A stretch of DNA of 64,000 nucleotides from Streptomyces rapamycinicus NRRL 5491 (GCF_024298965.1 NZ_CP085193.1:5456001-5520000); one strand, 5' to 3'. Shown: positions 33,386 through 43,501, counted from the stretch's first letter. Notes: generated by a model from the sequence alone, not told the origin. Numbers and translations are program-made.

Positions 33386-34642
33386 TCAGCCCTTCACGCA
33401 GATGACCTGCTTGAGCTTCGCGACCACCTGGACCAGGTCCCGCTGCTGCTCCATGACCTGTCCGATCGGCTTATACGCGGCAGGGATCTCATCCACCACA
33501 CCGGAGTCCTTGCGGCACTCCACACCCCGCGTCTGCTCCTCCAGATCCCGCGCCGAGTACCTCTTCTTCGCAGCGTTCCGGCTCATCCGGCGGCCCGCAC
33601 CGTGCGAGGCAGAGTTGAACGACCCGGGGTTGCCCAGGCCACGGACGATGTAGGACTCCGTTCCCATGGAGCCGGGGATGATCCCCCACTCCCCCGAGCC
33701 CGCGCTGATGGCTCCCTTGCGGGTAACCAGCAGATCCATCCCCTCGTACCGCTCTTCACTGACATAGTTGTGGTGGCAGCTGATCACACCAGGGCGGTAC
33801 TCGACGGTCCTCATATGACCTTCGGCATCTTCCTGCTGGCAGCTGATCACCGGATCGAAGACCGGGCGGGCCTTCTTGAACTCCTTGCGCACCACGTCCT
33901 GGAAGAGCGCCATCATGATCGCGCGGTTGTACTTCGCGTACTCCTGCGCCCAGAAGAGATCGTGCCGGTACGCGGCCATCTGCGGGGTGTCCGCTATGAA
34001 GACGGCCAGGTCGCGGTCGACCAGACTCTGGTTGTGGGGCAGCTTCCGGGCCTCGCCGATGTGGTACTCGGCCAGCTCCTTGCCGATGTTGCGGGAGCCG
34101 GAGTGCAGCATCAGCCAGACCGAGCCCTCGTCATCGAGACAGAACTCGATGAAGTGGTTACCGGATCCGAGCGAACCCATCTGCTTGACGGCCCGCTCCT
34201 GGCGGAACCTGACCGCCTGGGCCACTCCCCCGAACCGGCTCCAGAAGTCGTCCCACCCCGTCGTCGGAAACGCGTGCAGCCGCCCCGGGTCCACCGGGTC
34301 GTCGTGCATACCGCGCCCCACCGGGATCGCCCGCTCGATCCGGGACCGCAGCCGGGAGAGATCCCCCGGAAGGTCGTTGGCGGTCAGCGACGTCTTGACG
34401 GCCGACATCCCGCAGCCGATGTCCACCCCGACCGCCGCCGGGCACACCGCGCCCTGCATCGCGATCACCGAGCCGACCGTGGCACCCTTCCCGTAATGCA
34501 CATCCGGCATCACGGCGAGGCCCTTGATCCAGGGCAGGGTGGCCACATTGCGCAGCTGCTGCATGGCCACGCCCTCGACCGTCGAGGGGTCGGTCCACAT
34601 CCGGATCGGCACCTGCGCGCCGGGCACCTCGACATACGACAT
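33386..34642 (-). CDS. rtcB: RNA-splicing ligase RtcB
   Basis: A 418-residue GTP- and Mn-dependent ligase that joins RNA 2',3'-cyclic phosphate (or 3'-phosphate) ends to 5'-OH ends in RNA repair. Signatures: PDVHYGKGATVGSVIA near 50, the metal-site Cys in GVDIGCGMSA, GSGNHFIEF, the GTP/metal region MLHSGSRNIGKE, and SCHHNYV; the histidine that is guanylylated is in SHGAGRRMSR near 350. ATG 34642 opens the conserved MSYVEVPGAQVPIRMW; the longer frame upstream is not homologous. It appears monocistronic, without RtcA or RtcR next to it. A broken copy of its 3' end lies 1.3 kb downstream. Confidence 0.95.
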   Translation of the reverse strand: MSYVEVPGAQVPIRMWTDPSTVEGVAMQQLRNVATLPWIKGLAVMPDVHYGKGATVGSVIAMQGAVCPAAVGVDIGCGMSAVKTSLTANDLPGDLSRLRSRIERAIPVGRGMHDDPVDPGRLHAFPTTGWDDFWSRFGGVAQAVRFRQERAVKQMGSLGSGNHFIEFCLDDEGSVWLMLHSGSRNIGKELAEYHIGEARKLPHNQSLVDRDLAVFIADTPQMAAYRHDLFWAQEYAKYNRAIMMALFQDVVRKEFKKARPVFDPVISCQQEDAEGHMRTVEYRPGVISCHHNYVSEERYEGMDLLVTRKGAISAGSGEWGIIPGSMGTESYIVRGLGNPGSFNSASHGAGRRMSRNAAKKRYSARDLEEQTRGVECRKDSGVVDEIPAAYKPIGQVMEQQRDLVQVVAKLKQVICVKG

Positions 34643-34805
34643 GATGCACTCATTCCCCCGTAAAAGACTGATAACGCAAAAGCCGGGCCAATGCCTCATA
34701 GGCGGCGGGCGACCGGCAGGCACGGCAGTGCGTGCGATAGACATTGTGTCCAGCCACCGCCCGCGGGCGGCAAGGAGTTTTCCGTCGCTCGAAGGGACAC
34801 GGACA

Positions 34806-35750
34806 GTGCAGCCAGCGCAGCGAAGGGCGTACGGACGGCGGGCCACCCCGGCCGTAGCCGTGCTCATCACCGTGCTCGCCGTCGCGGGGCTCGGCGGATG
34901 CACCGGCTCCGATTCGGCGACCGACCCGGACGACGGCGCCTCCGGCGACTCCGGGACGGCCGTCTCCGCCGAGCCCGGCCGCTATCGCACGCTGCCCGAG
35001 GCGTGCGGCGCGGTGAGCCGCAAGACCCTCCAGGCCCTGCTGCCCGGCGCCGAGCAGGACGACAAGGTGTACGACGGCCAGGCGGCCGTGACGTATGACA
35101 TAGACCGCCGGGACGGCTGCCGCTGGAAGGTGGAGACCACGAGCGGCACGCGCTATCTCACGCTCGACTTCCAGCGGGTGGTCTCGTACGACCCCTCGGT
35201 CAGCGATGACGACCGGGCCCAGGAGACGTACGAGAAGAAGGCCGTCGCCGCCGACATCCCGGACGCCACGAGCACTCCCGCGAGCCCCTCCGGCTCGGAG
35301 AGCGGCTCGGGCGGCGACGCGGGCGGCGAGGGCGGCTCCTCCGCCTCCGCCAGTTCGAGCGCCGATGAGCCCGGCAAGAGCAGCAAGGGCGACAAGGGCG
35401 ATGAAGCGGGCACGGGCGACAAGGCCGACGAGGGGGGCAAAAGCGCCGATAGTCCCTCCGCGGGCGCCGATGCGAGCGGCGGAAGTGACGAAAGTGACAC
35501 CGACTCGGAGGACACCGCCCCGCGCCGGCTGGACGACCTCGGTGACGACGCCTTTCTCAACGACCAACTGATCACCAAGGACTCGGGTATCCACCGCGAC
35601 ATCACCGTCGTGTTCCGGTCCTCGAATGTGATCGCCACCATTGAGTACGACCAGTGGACGACCGACAAGAAGCACATTCCCAGCAGCCAGGAACTGCAGG
35701 AAAGCGCCCAGGACTTGGCCGATGAACTGACCGGTCGCCTCAACGAATAA
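34806..35750 (+). CDS. DUF3558-type lipoprotein with long disordered middle
   Basis: A 314-residue lipoprotein with signal and lipobox VAGLGGC near residue 34. The DUF3558 sensor-like domain is split: YRTLPEACGAVSRKTLQALLPG...DGCRWKV lies at about 60-115 and DITVVFRSSNVIATIEYDQW at about 265-285. Between them are about 110 residues of Gly/Ser/Asp/Lys low complexity (GDKGDEAGTGDKADEGG). DUF3558 proteins are extracytoplasmic actinobacterial lipoproteins of unknown ligand. GTG 34806 has GAAGGGA ten bases upstream. A second DUF3558 gene follows after 147 bp, so the two are probably paralogues working in the same pathway. Confidence 0.8.
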   Translation: MQPAQRRAYGRRATPAVAVLITVLAVAGLGGCTGSDSATDPDDGASGDSGTAVSAEPGRYRTLPEACGAVSRKTLQALLPGAEQDDKVYDGQAAVTYDIDRRDGCRWKVETTSGTRYLTLDFQRVVSYDPSVSDDDRAQETYEKKAVAADIPDATSTPASPSGSESGSGGDAGGEGGSSASASSSADEPGKSSKGDKGDEAGTGDKADEGGKSADSPSAGADASGGSDESDTDSEDTAPRRLDDLGDDAFLNDQLITKDSGIHRDITVVFRSSNVIATIEYDQWTTDKKHIPSSQELQESAQDLADELTGRLNE

Positions 35751-35897
35751 CGGGTCCTCGCCGCACCCCCGCGAGCCCCCCGGCCCCTCCCCGCGGAGAC
35801 CTCGGAAATTGGGACGCCCGCGCGTCGGCCGCGTACCGTGCCGACTAATGACGCGGGCGGCACGTCCGCCCATCGACAGAGAATGAGCGAAGGACCC

Positions 35898-36602
35898 ATG
35901 CACCGTTCAGCCCCGCGACTCGCCCGAATACTCGCCTGCGCGACCGTACCGGTGGTGCTCGTCGCCGGCTGCTCCTCCGGCTCGGACAAGAAGGACGACA
36001 AGAACGCCGGTGGCTCAGCGAGACCCAGCTCGCCCAGCGCTTCACCCACCGTCGCGGCAGCGAAGTTCGGCAAGCTGCCCGATGTGTGTTCCACGCTTTC
36101 CGGGAAGACGGTCGACGATCTCGTCCCCAAGGCGCAGAACAAGAAGGGCAAGGCCCTTCCCTCGGCCGACACCAATACGTCGGCCAGTTGCCTGTGGAGC
36201 GGCCTCGACAAGTTCGACTACCGCTCCCTGACCGTTTCCCTCAAGCTGTTCCACTCCGACCCGGGGCTCGGCTCCGGCGACAAGCGCGCCGGGGAATACG
36301 CCGCCCAGCAGGCGAGCAGGGCCGCCACCGCCGGCAAGGTGACCGACCCCAAGACCGAGAAGGTCGCGGGCATCGGCGACGAGGCGACCACGGTCAGCAC
36401 CAAGGAGAAGAAGGACGGCGACGACTTCCGCGACCAGACGGTCGTGGCCCGCACCGCCAATGTCGTCATCACCCTCCAGTACGACGGCGCGGGCTATGAG
36501 ACCGCCAAGGCCCCGGACGCGGCCGACCTGCTCAAGGACGCCAAGTCCGCGGCCAAGGAGGCCGTCGGCGCCATCGGTAAGGGCGCCAAGAGCGGGGCCT
36601 GA
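35898..36602 (+). CDS. DUF3558-type lipoprotein
   Basis: A 234-residue lipoprotein: signal (ARILACATVPVVLVAGC), short linker, then the DUF3558 domain with its paired cysteines in LPDVCSTLSGKTVDDLVPKAQ and TSASCLWSGLDKFDYRSLTV, and the closing strand TANVVITLQYDGAG. Here the domain is not interrupted, unlike the upstream paralogue. ATG 35898 has GAAGGA four bases before it. The gene is followed at 90 bp by the DUF2637 membrane protein. The role is unknown; cell-surface binding is inferred from family and topology. Confidence 0.8.
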   Translation: MHRSAPRLARILACATVPVVLVAGCSSGSDKKDDKNAGGSARPSSPSASPTVAAAKFGKLPDVCSTLSGKTVDDLVPKAQNKKGKALPSADTNTSASCLWSGLDKFDYRSLTVSLKLFHSDPGLGSGDKRAGEYAAQQASRAATAGKVTDPKTEKVAGIGDEATTVSTKEKKDGDDFRDQTVVARTANVVITLQYDGAGYETAKAPDAADLLKDAKSAAKEAVGAIGKGAKSGA

Positions 36603-36690
36603 CTCGCCGACACGACCCCTTCCCGCCCATGAGCCTTGACGTGTATGCGACTCTGATGCGGCTGTTGTTGAGGACGGGGAGGGGTCGCGG

Positions 36691-38154
36691 GTGGCCGCGA
36701 TGCAACTGACACGGATGCACCGAATACTGGCCGGGGTGGTCGTCACCGGGGCGGTGGTGATCGCCGGGATCGGCTTCGCCGGTTCCTACGCCGCGGTGCG
36801 CGATCTCGCCCTCGACAAGGGCTTCGGCAAGTTCGCCAATGTCTTCCCGATCGGCATCGACGCGGGGATCGTGGTCCTGCTCGCGCTGGATCTGCTGCTC
36901 ACCTGGATCCGCATTCCCTTCCCGCTGCTGCGCCAGACCGCCTGGCTGCTGACCGCGGCCACCATCGCCTTCAACGGCGCGGCCGCCTGGCCGGACCCGG
37001 TCGGCGTCGGCATGCACGGCGTGATCCCGATCCTGTTCGTCGTCTCCGTCGAGGCCGCCCGGCACGCGGTCGGCCGGATCGCGGACATCACCGCCGACCG
37101 GCACATGGAGTCGGTCCGCATCGCCCGCTGGCTGCTCGCGCCGGTGCCCACCTTCCGGCTGTGGCGCCGGATGAAGCTGTGGGAGCTGCGCAGCTACGAG
37201 GAGGTCATCAGGCTGGAGCAGGACCGGCTGGTCTACCAGGCCCGGCTGCGGGCCCGCTACGGGCGGTCCTGGCGCCGCAAGGCGCCCGTGGAGTCGCTGA
37301 TGCCGCTGCGGCTGGCGCGGTACGGGGTGCCGCTGGCGGACACCGCACCGGCGGGGCTCGCGGCGGCCGGTCTGGACCCGTCCACGGTGTCGGCGACCGC
37401 GCTTCCCCCGGGCCGGTCGGCCGCGGCGGACGGGACGGGGCCCAAGAGCGCGTCCCTGGAGGCCCAGCCGGGCCCGTACGGCGCGCCGGGGGCCGTGGCG
37501 GACCTGGGGCCGCAGCAGCACCCCCAGCAGCCCCAGACGCAGGAACTGCCGCTCTCGCTGCCCCTGCCGGTGTACCAGCAGCCCGCCGGGCAGGGCCATG
37601 ACGGCCGGAACGCCGTGCCCTTCGACCCGGCGGCCGCCCACCCCGCGCCGGTCGAGCAGCAGCCCCAGCAGCTCCAGCACCCGCAGCAGGCACAGCAGCC
37701 GCAGCAGCAGCTCCAGCCGCAGGACCAGCAGGTCCCGGGCCAGGCGCCGCATTCCGAGCAGCAGCCGCAGTTCCAGCAGCCCCAGCCCGCGCAGCCCCAG
37801 CTGACCGTGCCGGTCGGGCCCGGCGGCCGGGTGCGGCCGCTCGGCGGTGAGGGCGTGGGGAGCCATCAGGGCGTCTACGTACCGGAGCAGCGCGAGCCCG
37901 AGCGGTTCGCGTACGAGGAGCTGCAGCCGGAGCAGCAGCTGAACCAGCTGCCGGACGACGTGCCGCGCGAGGAGGTCTACTACGCGACCTTCCGCCAGTT
38001 CCTCGCCGACCACAGCCGGTACCCCTCCGCGTACCAGTTCGGGCAGCGGCTGCGGGAGACCTACGGCGTGACCGACCTCAGCAACAGCGAGCTTGCCGGG
38101 TACGTCGAGGACTTCAAGGAGCGCGTCCGCCTGGAGCGCGAGGCCATCCCGTAG
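36691..38154 (+). CDS. DUF2637 membrane protein with Gln/Pro-rich linker
   Basis: A 487-residue protein. Residues 1-125 hold four transmembrane helices of DUF2637 (MHRILAGVVVTGAVVIAGIGFAGSYAAV; GIDAGIVVLLALDLLLTW; VIPILFVVSVEAARHAVGR), the fold of SpdA-like spread proteins of Streptomyces plasmids. A cytoplasmic helical part follows (about 130-230), then a Gln/Pro-rich disordered stretch (about 270-400, runs such as QQPQQLQHPQQAQQPQQQ). A small folded C-terminal domain (EVYYATFRQFLADHSRYPSAYQFGQRLRETYG) resembles a DNA-binding end of such proteins. GTG 36691 has GGGGAGGGG upstream. It looks chromosomal here, next to lysS. Confidence 0.8.
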   Translation: MAAMQLTRMHRILAGVVVTGAVVIAGIGFAGSYAAVRDLALDKGFGKFANVFPIGIDAGIVVLLALDLLLTWIRIPFPLLRQTAWLLTAATIAFNGAAAWPDPVGVGMHGVIPILFVVSVEAARHAVGRIADITADRHMESVRIARWLLAPVPTFRLWRRMKLWELRSYEEVIRLEQDRLVYQARLRARYGRSWRRKAPVESLMPLRLARYGVPLADTAPAGLAAAGLDPSTVSATALPPGRSAAADGTGPKSASLEAQPGPYGAPGAVADLGPQQHPQQPQTQELPLSLPLPVYQQPAGQGHDGRNAVPFDPAAAHPAPVEQQPQQLQHPQQAQQPQQQLQPQDQQVPGQAPHSEQQPQFQQPQPAQPQLTVPVGPGGRVRPLGGEGVGSHQGVYVPEQREPERFAYEELQPEQQLNQLPDDVPREEVYYATFRQFLADHSRYPSAYQFGQRLRETYGVTDLSNSELAGYVEDFKERVRLEREAIP

Positions 38155-38184
38155 CCATCCCGCAGCCGCCCCGGGAAGCCGGAA

Positions 38185-38219
38185 CGCCGGGCGGCGGCCG
38201 TAGGGCCATCCGCCCGGCG
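38185..38219. terminator. Bidirectional terminator between DUF2637 and lysS
   Basis: CGCCGGGCGG (38185-38194) pairs with CCGCCCGGCG (38210-38219) between the convergent ends of the DUF2637 and lysS genes. Confidence 0.65.
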
Positions 38220-38236
38220 CCCGGGAGTCGCGGAGG

Positions 38237-39958
38237 TCAGGCCGCGAGCAGCTTGCGCACCCGGTCCGCGCCCACCGCCAGCAGCAGCGTGGGCAGCCGC
38301 GGGCCGGTGTCCCGCCCGACCAGCAGGGTGTAGAGCAGCGCGAAGAACGACCGCTGGGCGACCTTCAGCTCCGGCGTCGGCTTGGCCTCCGGCGACAGCC
38401 CCGCCTGGATCTTGGGCACCCCGTAGACCAGCGTGGTGAGGCCGTCCAGCGACCAGTGGTCGTCCAGGCCGTCGAGCAGCAGCCGCAGCGACTCCCGCTC
38501 GGTGTCGCCCAGCGCGGCCAGCCGCTCCGTGTCCGGCTCGTCCCGGACCCGGGTGCGCTGATCGGCCGGGACCTGGGTGGTGATCCAGCGCTCGGCCTTG
38601 TCGAGCCGGGGCCGGGTCTCCTCCAGGGACTTCACCGGATTGTCGGGGTCGAGCTCACCGAGGATGCGCAGCGTCTGCTCGTCATGGCCGGTGGTGATGT
38701 CCACCACCGAGGCCAGCGTGCGGTACGGCAGCGGGCGCGGGGTGCTGGGCAGCTCGCCGGTGGCGGTGCGGGTCGCGCGGCGGTACGCGGCCGCGTCCGC
38801 GGGCTGGGCCGTGGACTCGGTGATCTTCCGCTCCAGCGCGTCCCACTCGTCGTAGGTGCGCTGGATCTCCTGGTCGAAGGCGATCTTGAAGGACTGGTTG
38901 GGCCGGCGGCGGGCGTACAGCCAGCGCAGCAGCGGGGCCTCCATGATCTCCAGCGCGTCGGCCGGGGTGGGCACACCGCCCTTGGAGGACGACATCTTGG
39001 CCATGCCGCTGATGCCCACGAACGCGTACATCGGGCCGATGGGCTGCTCCGCGCCGAAGACCTCGCGGACGATCTGGCCGCCGACCACATAGGACGAGCC
39101 GGGCGAGGAGTGGTCGACGCCCGAGGGCTCGAAGACCACGCCCTCGTACGCCCAGCGCATCGGCCAGTCGACCTTCCAGACCAGCTTGCCGCGGTTGTGC
39201 TCGCTCAAGCGGACGGTCTCGCCGTGGCCGCACGCGCAGGTGTACGCCAGCTCGGTGGTCTCGTCGTCGTAGGAGGTCACCGTGGTCACATCGCGCTCGC
39301 AGACCGAGCAGTACGGCTTGTACGGGTAGTAACCCGCCTCGCCCGCGCTGCCGTCGTCCTCGGCGGCCGCGCCCGAGCCCTCGGCGGCGGCCAGCTCGGC
39401 CTCGTCCACCGGCTTCTGCTGCTGCTTGGGCTTCTTGGCGCCTGGCTTGTCCTTGGTGCGGTACCGGTCCAGGACGGCGTCGATCTCCCGGCGGTGGCGC
39501 ATCGCGTGCAGGATCTGCTCCCGGTACGCACCCGAGGTGTACATCTCGGTCTGGCTGATGGGGTGGAACTCGATGCCCATCTCCCGCAGCGCCTCGGCCA
39601 TCGGCGCCTTGAAGTGCTCCGCCCAGTTCGCGTACGGCGAGCCGGGCGGGGCCGGGACCGAGGTGAGCGGCTTGCCGATGTGCTCGGACCAGGAGGGGTC
39701 GATCCCGGCCGGGACCTTGCGGTACCGATCGTAGTCGTCCCAGGACAGGATGTGAACGCACTCGCGGCCCCGGCGCCGGATCTCGTCGGCGACCAGGTGC
39801 GGGGTCATGACCTCGCGCAGATTGCCGAGGTGGATCGGGCCGGACGGGCTGAGGCCCGAGGCGACGACGACAGGTTTGCCCGGGGCGCGGCGCTCCGCCT
39901 CGGCAATGACCTCGTCGGCGAATCGGGAGACCCAGTCGGTCTCGGTGCTCTGAGCCAC
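38237..39958 (-). CDS. lysS: Lysyl-tRNA synthetase, class I
   Basis: A 573-residue class I LysRS, the archaeal-type enzyme that Streptomyces carries. The HIGH-like motif is [10 protein letters not shown] (about residue 37) and the KMSKS-like motif is [11 protein letters not shown] zinc-ribbon-like pair of CxxC elements, YCSVCERD and CACGHGE, lies in the middle. A roughly 45-residue acidic/Lys insert ([27 protein letters not shown]) precedes it. GTG 39958 (VAQSTETDW) has GGAAG eight bases upstream; ATG 39985 is a longer alternative. It is divergent from argS across 183 bp. Confidence 0.95.
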   Translation of the reverse strand: MAQSTETDWVSRFADEVIAEAERRAPGKPVVVASGLSPSGPIHLGNLREVMTPHLVADEIRRRGRECVHILSWDDYDRYRKVPAGIDPSWSEHIGKPLTSVPAPPGSPYANWAEHFKAPMAEALREMGIEFHPISQTEMYTSGAYREQILHAMRHRREIDAVLDRYRTKDKPGAKKPKQQQKPVDEAELAAAEGSGAAAEDDGSAGEAGYYPYKPYCSVCERDVTTVTSYDDETTELAYTCACGHGETVRLSEHNRGKLVWKVDWPMRWAYEGVVFEPSGVDHSSPGSSYVVGGQIVREVFGAEQPIGPMYAFVGISGMAKMSSSKGGVPTPADALEIMEAPLLRWLYARRRPNQSFKIAFDQEIQRTYDEWDALERKITESTAQPADAAAYRRATRTATGELPSTPRPLPYRTLASVVDITTGHDEQTLRILGELDPDNPVKSLEETRPRLDKAERWITTQVPADQRTRVRDEPDTERLAALGDTERESLRLLLDGLDDHWSLDGLTTLVYGVPKIQAGLSPEAKPTPELKVAQRSFFALLYTLLVGRDTGPRLPTLLLAVGADRVRKLLAA

Positions 39959-40141
39959 GGTCGGCACTTCCTTCCTAGCGGTCATGGCACCGCCCATTGT
40001 CCCAGACGGAACAGACCCCTCCGGATTCACCCACAGGGCCCGCCGGGCGAGCCCGGGTTGTCCACAGGCCGGGGAAATCGTTGGACCCGCCGTGAAATAC
40101 TGGGTTGCCCATACCACCACTATCGGAATGGCACCTCATCC

Positions 40142-41929
40142 ATGGCATCGGTCCTTTCCCTCGCCGCTACGGTCCATCAGCGCGTCGCGGACGCCCTCTC
40201 GGCTGCTCTGCCGGAGGCCGGCTCCGCGGACCCGCTGCTGCGACGAAGCGACCGGGCCGACTTCCAGGCCAACGGGATGCTGGCGCTGGCCAAGCAGCTC
40301 AAGGGAAACCCCCGTGAGCTGGCCGCCAAGGTCGTGGCGCACCTTCCGGTCGCCGCCACCTCGGCCGACCCCGATCCGGTGATCGCCGACATCGAGGTCT
40401 CCGGCCCCGGCTTCCTCAACATCACCATCGCCGACTCCGCGATCACCGCGACCCTCGCCGCCCGCGCCGCCGACGACCGCCTCGGCGTGCCGTTCGCGCA
40501 GGCGCCCGGCACCACCGTGATCGACTACGCCCAGCCCAATGTGGCCAAGGAGATGCACGTCGGCCATCTGCGCTCGGCGGTGATCGGCGACGCGGTGGTG
40601 CGGATCCTGGAGTTCGCGGGCGAGCAGGTGATCCGCCGCCACCACATCGGCGACTGGGGCACCCAGTTCGGCATGCTCATCCAGTATCTGATCGAGCACC
40701 CGCACGAGCTGGACCACAAGGACGCCTCCTCCGGCGAGGAGGCCATGTCCAACCTCAACCGGCTCTACAAGGCCGCGCGGGCGCTCTTCGACTCCGACGC
40801 GGAGTTCAAGGAGCGGTCCCGGCGGCGGGTGGTGGAGCTCCAGGCGGGCGACGAGGAGACCATCGCCCTGTGGCGGAAGTTCGTGGACGAGTCGAAGATC
40901 TACTTCTACTCGGTCTTCGACAAGCTGGACATCGAGATCCACGACCCCGACGTGGTCGGCGAGTCGGGTTACAACGACATGCTGGCCGAGACCTGCCGGC
41001 TGCTGGAGGAGTCCGGTGTCGCCGTGCGCTCCCAGGGCGCGCTGTGCGTCTTCTTCGACGACATCAAGGGCCCCGAGGGCAATCCGGTGCCGCTGATCGT
41101 CCAGAAGTCCGACGGCGGCTTCGGCTACGCGGCCACCGACCTCTCCGCGATCCGCGACCGGGTGCAGCACCTGAAGGCCGACACCCTGCTGTACGTGGTG
41201 GACGCCCGGCAGTCGCTGCACTTCAAGATGGTCTTCGAGACCGCCCGCCGGATCGGCTGGCTCAATGACCAGGTGCACGCCGTGCAGCTCGCCTTCGGCA
41301 CCGTCCTGGGCAAGGACGGCAAGCCGTTCAAGACCCGCGCGGGCGAGACGGTGCGGCTGGAGGACCTGCTGGACGAGGCCACCGAGCGGGCCGCGGCCGT
41401 GGTCCGGGAGAAGAGCGAGAAGCTCGGCCTCACCGAGGAGGAGGTCCTCGAGCGCGGCGCCCAGGTCGGCGTCGGCGCGGTGAAGTACGCGGACCTGTCC
41501 ACCTCCGCCTCGCGGGACTACAAATTCGACCTCGACCAGATGGTCTCGCTCAACGGGGACACCTCGGTCTATCTCCAGTACGCGTACGCCCGGATCCAGT
41601 CGATCCTGCGCCGCGCCGATGAGGGACAGCGGGCGCTGGCCCACCCGGAGCTTCCGCTGGCCCCGGCCGAGCGGGCGCTGGGCCTGCACCTCGACCAGTT
41701 CGGGGAGACGCTGCGCGAGGTGGCCGCCGGGTACGAGCCGCACAAGCTGGCCGGGTATCTCTACCAGCTGGCCTCGCTCTACACGACCTTCTACGACCAG
41801 TGCCCGGTCCTGAAGGCGGAGGGCGGCCCGGCCCAGGTGGAGAACCGCCTCTTCCTGTGCGACATCACGGCGCGCACGCTGGGGCGGGGCATGTCCCTGC
41901 TGGGCATCCGCACCCCCGAGCGCCTCTGA
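40142..41929 (+). CDS. argS: Arginyl-tRNA synthetase
   Basis: A 595-residue class Ic synthetase. The N-terminal Add1 tRNA-binding domain ends near 110, then the HIGH motif as [18 protein letters not shown] (HVGH near 136), catalytic core [36 protein letters not shown] and the anticodon-binding helical domain ([30 protein letters not shown]). No canonical KMSKS, as in many ArgRS. ATG 40142 opens [19 protein letters not shown]; the reading frame extends far upstream but only on the strand opposite lysS. A GC-rich terminator follows. Confidence 0.95.
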   Translation: MASVLSLAATVHQRVADALSAALPEAGSADPLLRRSDRADFQANGMLALAKQLKGNPRELAAKVVAHLPVAATSADPDPVIADIEVSGPGFLNITIADSAITATLAARAADDRLGVPFAQAPGTTVIDYAQPNVAKEMHVGHLRSAVIGDAVVRILEFAGEQVIRRHHIGDWGTQFGMLIQYLIEHPHELDHKDASSGEEAMSNLNRLYKAARALFDSDAEFKERSRRRVVELQAGDEETIALWRKFVDESKIYFYSVFDKLDIEIHDPDVVGESGYNDMLAETCRLLEESGVAVRSQGALCVFFDDIKGPEGNPVPLIVQKSDGGFGYAATDLSAIRDRVQHLKADTLLYVVDARQSLHFKMVFETARRIGWLNDQVHAVQLAFGTVLGKDGKPFKTRAGETVRLEDLLDEATERAAAVVREKSEKLGLTEEEVLERGAQVGVGAVKYADLSTSASRDYKFDLDQMVSLNGDTSVYLQYAYARIQSILRRADEGQRALAHPELPLAPAERALGLHLDQFGETLREVAAGYEPHKLAGYLYQLASLYTTFYDQCPVLKAEGGPAQVENRLFLCDITARTLGRGMSLLGIRTPERL

Positions 41930-41944
41930 GCCCGCCGAACGTGA

Positions 41945-41977
41945 GGAGCCCCGCCCCGGAAAGACGGGGCGGGGCTC
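41945..41977. terminator. Terminator after argS
   Basis: GAGCCCCGCCCCG (41946-41958) pairs with CGGGGCGGGGCTC (41965-41977) between the convergent argS and hydrolase genes. Confidence 0.75.
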
Positions 41978-42007
41978 TCCGCGTTCATCGGTGGCTCGTC
42001 ACAGGCG

Positions 42008-43501
42008 TCACCGGCAGAGCACATCGCGTTTCGGCCGCTCGCCGGTCAGCAGGAAGTCCGTCACCCTCCGGTCCGCGCAGGCGCTGCCGTTCTCCATGTA
42101 CGCCGCGCCATGCCCCATCGCGTCCACGCTGACCATCCGGGCGCGGTCCCCATAAGAGCGCCGGAGGCCCCGCGCACCGCTGTACGGGGTGGCCACATCG
42201 CGCTTGTTCTGCACCAGCAGGACGTTCGACGGCCCCTGGCCGGTGATCCGCACCGGCTTGTCCCTCGGCTCGTCGTGCCAGAACGTGCACGGCGTGACGT
42301 TCACCGGCATGCCCGCGGTGAGCGGGTGGCTCTTACGGCTGGCGGCGACATCCCGCGCGTAGCCGGGCAGGGAGGTGGGCCACGCCACGTCGTTGCAGAT
42401 GGTCGCGAGGGACACGGCCGCGGCGTCCTGCGGGGGGTCGGCCGGTGCCTCGGCGGGCGCCTTGCCCGCGTCCGCGTCGACGATCAGCCGGGCCAGGCTC
42501 TCGAAGTCGTCCCGGGAGTACAGGGCGTCCAGCACGGACTGGCGCAGTGCGTTGCCGTTCAGCTCGGGCGGGTTGGCGCCGGGCCACGGCAGCGGCTTCG
42601 CGTCCAGCCGGGCGGCGAGCTCCAGGACCCGCCGCCGCACCCCGTCGGGGGTCCCGGCGAGCCGCACGGGGCTGTCGGGGGCGGAGGCCCAGCGGGCGAA
42701 GTCGGGGAAGGTGTCCTCGACGCCCACGGCGTAGTTGGCCAGCCAGCCGCGCTCCACCCGCTCCGGGTTCGGGTCGTCATTGCTGTCCAGCACCCAGCGG
42801 TCGGTGTGCTCGGGGAACATCTGCGCGTAGACGGAGCCCACATACGTCCCGTACGAGACGCCCCACGCGGACAGCTTCCGCTCGCCGAGCGCCCGGCGGA
42901 CGCTGTCGATGTCCCGCGCCTCGTTGACGGTGCTGATGGTGCGCAGCAGTTCGCCGCCGTTGCGGGCGCAGGTGTCGGCCATGCGGCGGCCGGTGGTGAT
43001 GTTCCGCGTGATGTCCCCGCCGGGGGCGGGCCAGGGGCGGGAGGCGAGCAGCGAGAGATCGCCGGGGTTCAGATCGCATCCGGTGTGCGTGGACTTCCCC
43101 AGGCCGCGGGGGTCGAAGCTGACGATGTCGTACGCGTCCCGCACCGGCTTCGGCAGCCGCTTGCCGAGCGTGCTGGGCCGGTCAAGACCCGGCGATCCGG
43201 GGCCGCCCGGGATCAGCAGCAGAGTGCCGCGGCGGGCCTGCGGCCGTTCGCTGGGGATGCGGGAGACCGCGAGGGAGATCCGCTTGCCGCCGGGGTCGCG
43301 GTAGTCCAGCGGCACCTTGAGCGTGGCGCATTCCTGACGGGGGTCGAGCCCGGTGCCCTCGCAGGCGCCCCAGTCGGGCGCGGCGGCGGTCGGGTCGGCC
43401 GGCGGGTCCGGGGTCGCGTTCGCGGACGCGACCCCGAGGAGGGAGGCGGTGGCGGCGGTGGCGAGGGCCAGTGCGGCGGTTCTGCCGGTCGTCGGTCTCA
43501 T
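42008..43501 (-). CDS. Secreted alpha/beta hydrolase (tripeptidyl aminopeptidase-like)
   Basis: A 497-residue secreted hydrolase with an N-terminal signal (RTAALALATAATASLLGVASANA). The nucleophile elbow is WGVSYGTYVG (GxSxG), the oxyanion strand LLLIPGGPGSPG, the Asp in NKRDVATPYSGA and the His in DAMGHGAAY. It is in the Streptomyces SlpD/SlpE, TAP-like family, with the C-terminal TAP domain carrying the Asp and His. It probably removes short N-terminal peptides from extracellular substrates. The start at ATG 43501 gives a normal signal peptide; the upstream extension to 43678 does not. Divergent from the AMIN-like gene. Confidence 0.88.
   Translation of the reverse strand: MRPTTGRTAALALATAATASLLGVASANATPDPPADPTAAAPDWGACEGTGLDPRQECATLKVPLDYRDPGGKRISLAVSRIPSERPQARRGTLLLIPGGPGSPGLDRPSTLGKRLPKPVRDAYDIVSFDPRGLGKSTHTGCDLNPGDLSLLASRPWPAPGGDITRNITTGRRMADTCARNGGELLRTISTVNEARDIDSVRRALGERKLSAWGVSYGTYVGSVYAQMFPEHTDRWVLDSNDDPNPERVERGWLANYAVGVEDTFPDFARWASAPDSPVRLAGTPDGVRRRVLELAARLDAKPLPWPGANPPELNGNALRQSVLDALYSRDDFESLARLIVDADAGKAPAEAPADPPQDAAAVSLATICNDVAWPTSLPGYARDVAASRKSHPLTAGMPVNVTPCTFWHDEPRDKPVRITGQGPSNVLLVQNKRDVATPYSGARGLRRSYGDRARMVSVDAMGHGAAYMENGSACADRRVTDFLLTGERPKRDVLCR

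Noticed and set aside
38456..40141. Open frame that extends argS about 560 codons upstream
   Set aside because: The extension lies antisense to lysS and has no homology; argS starts normally at 40142.
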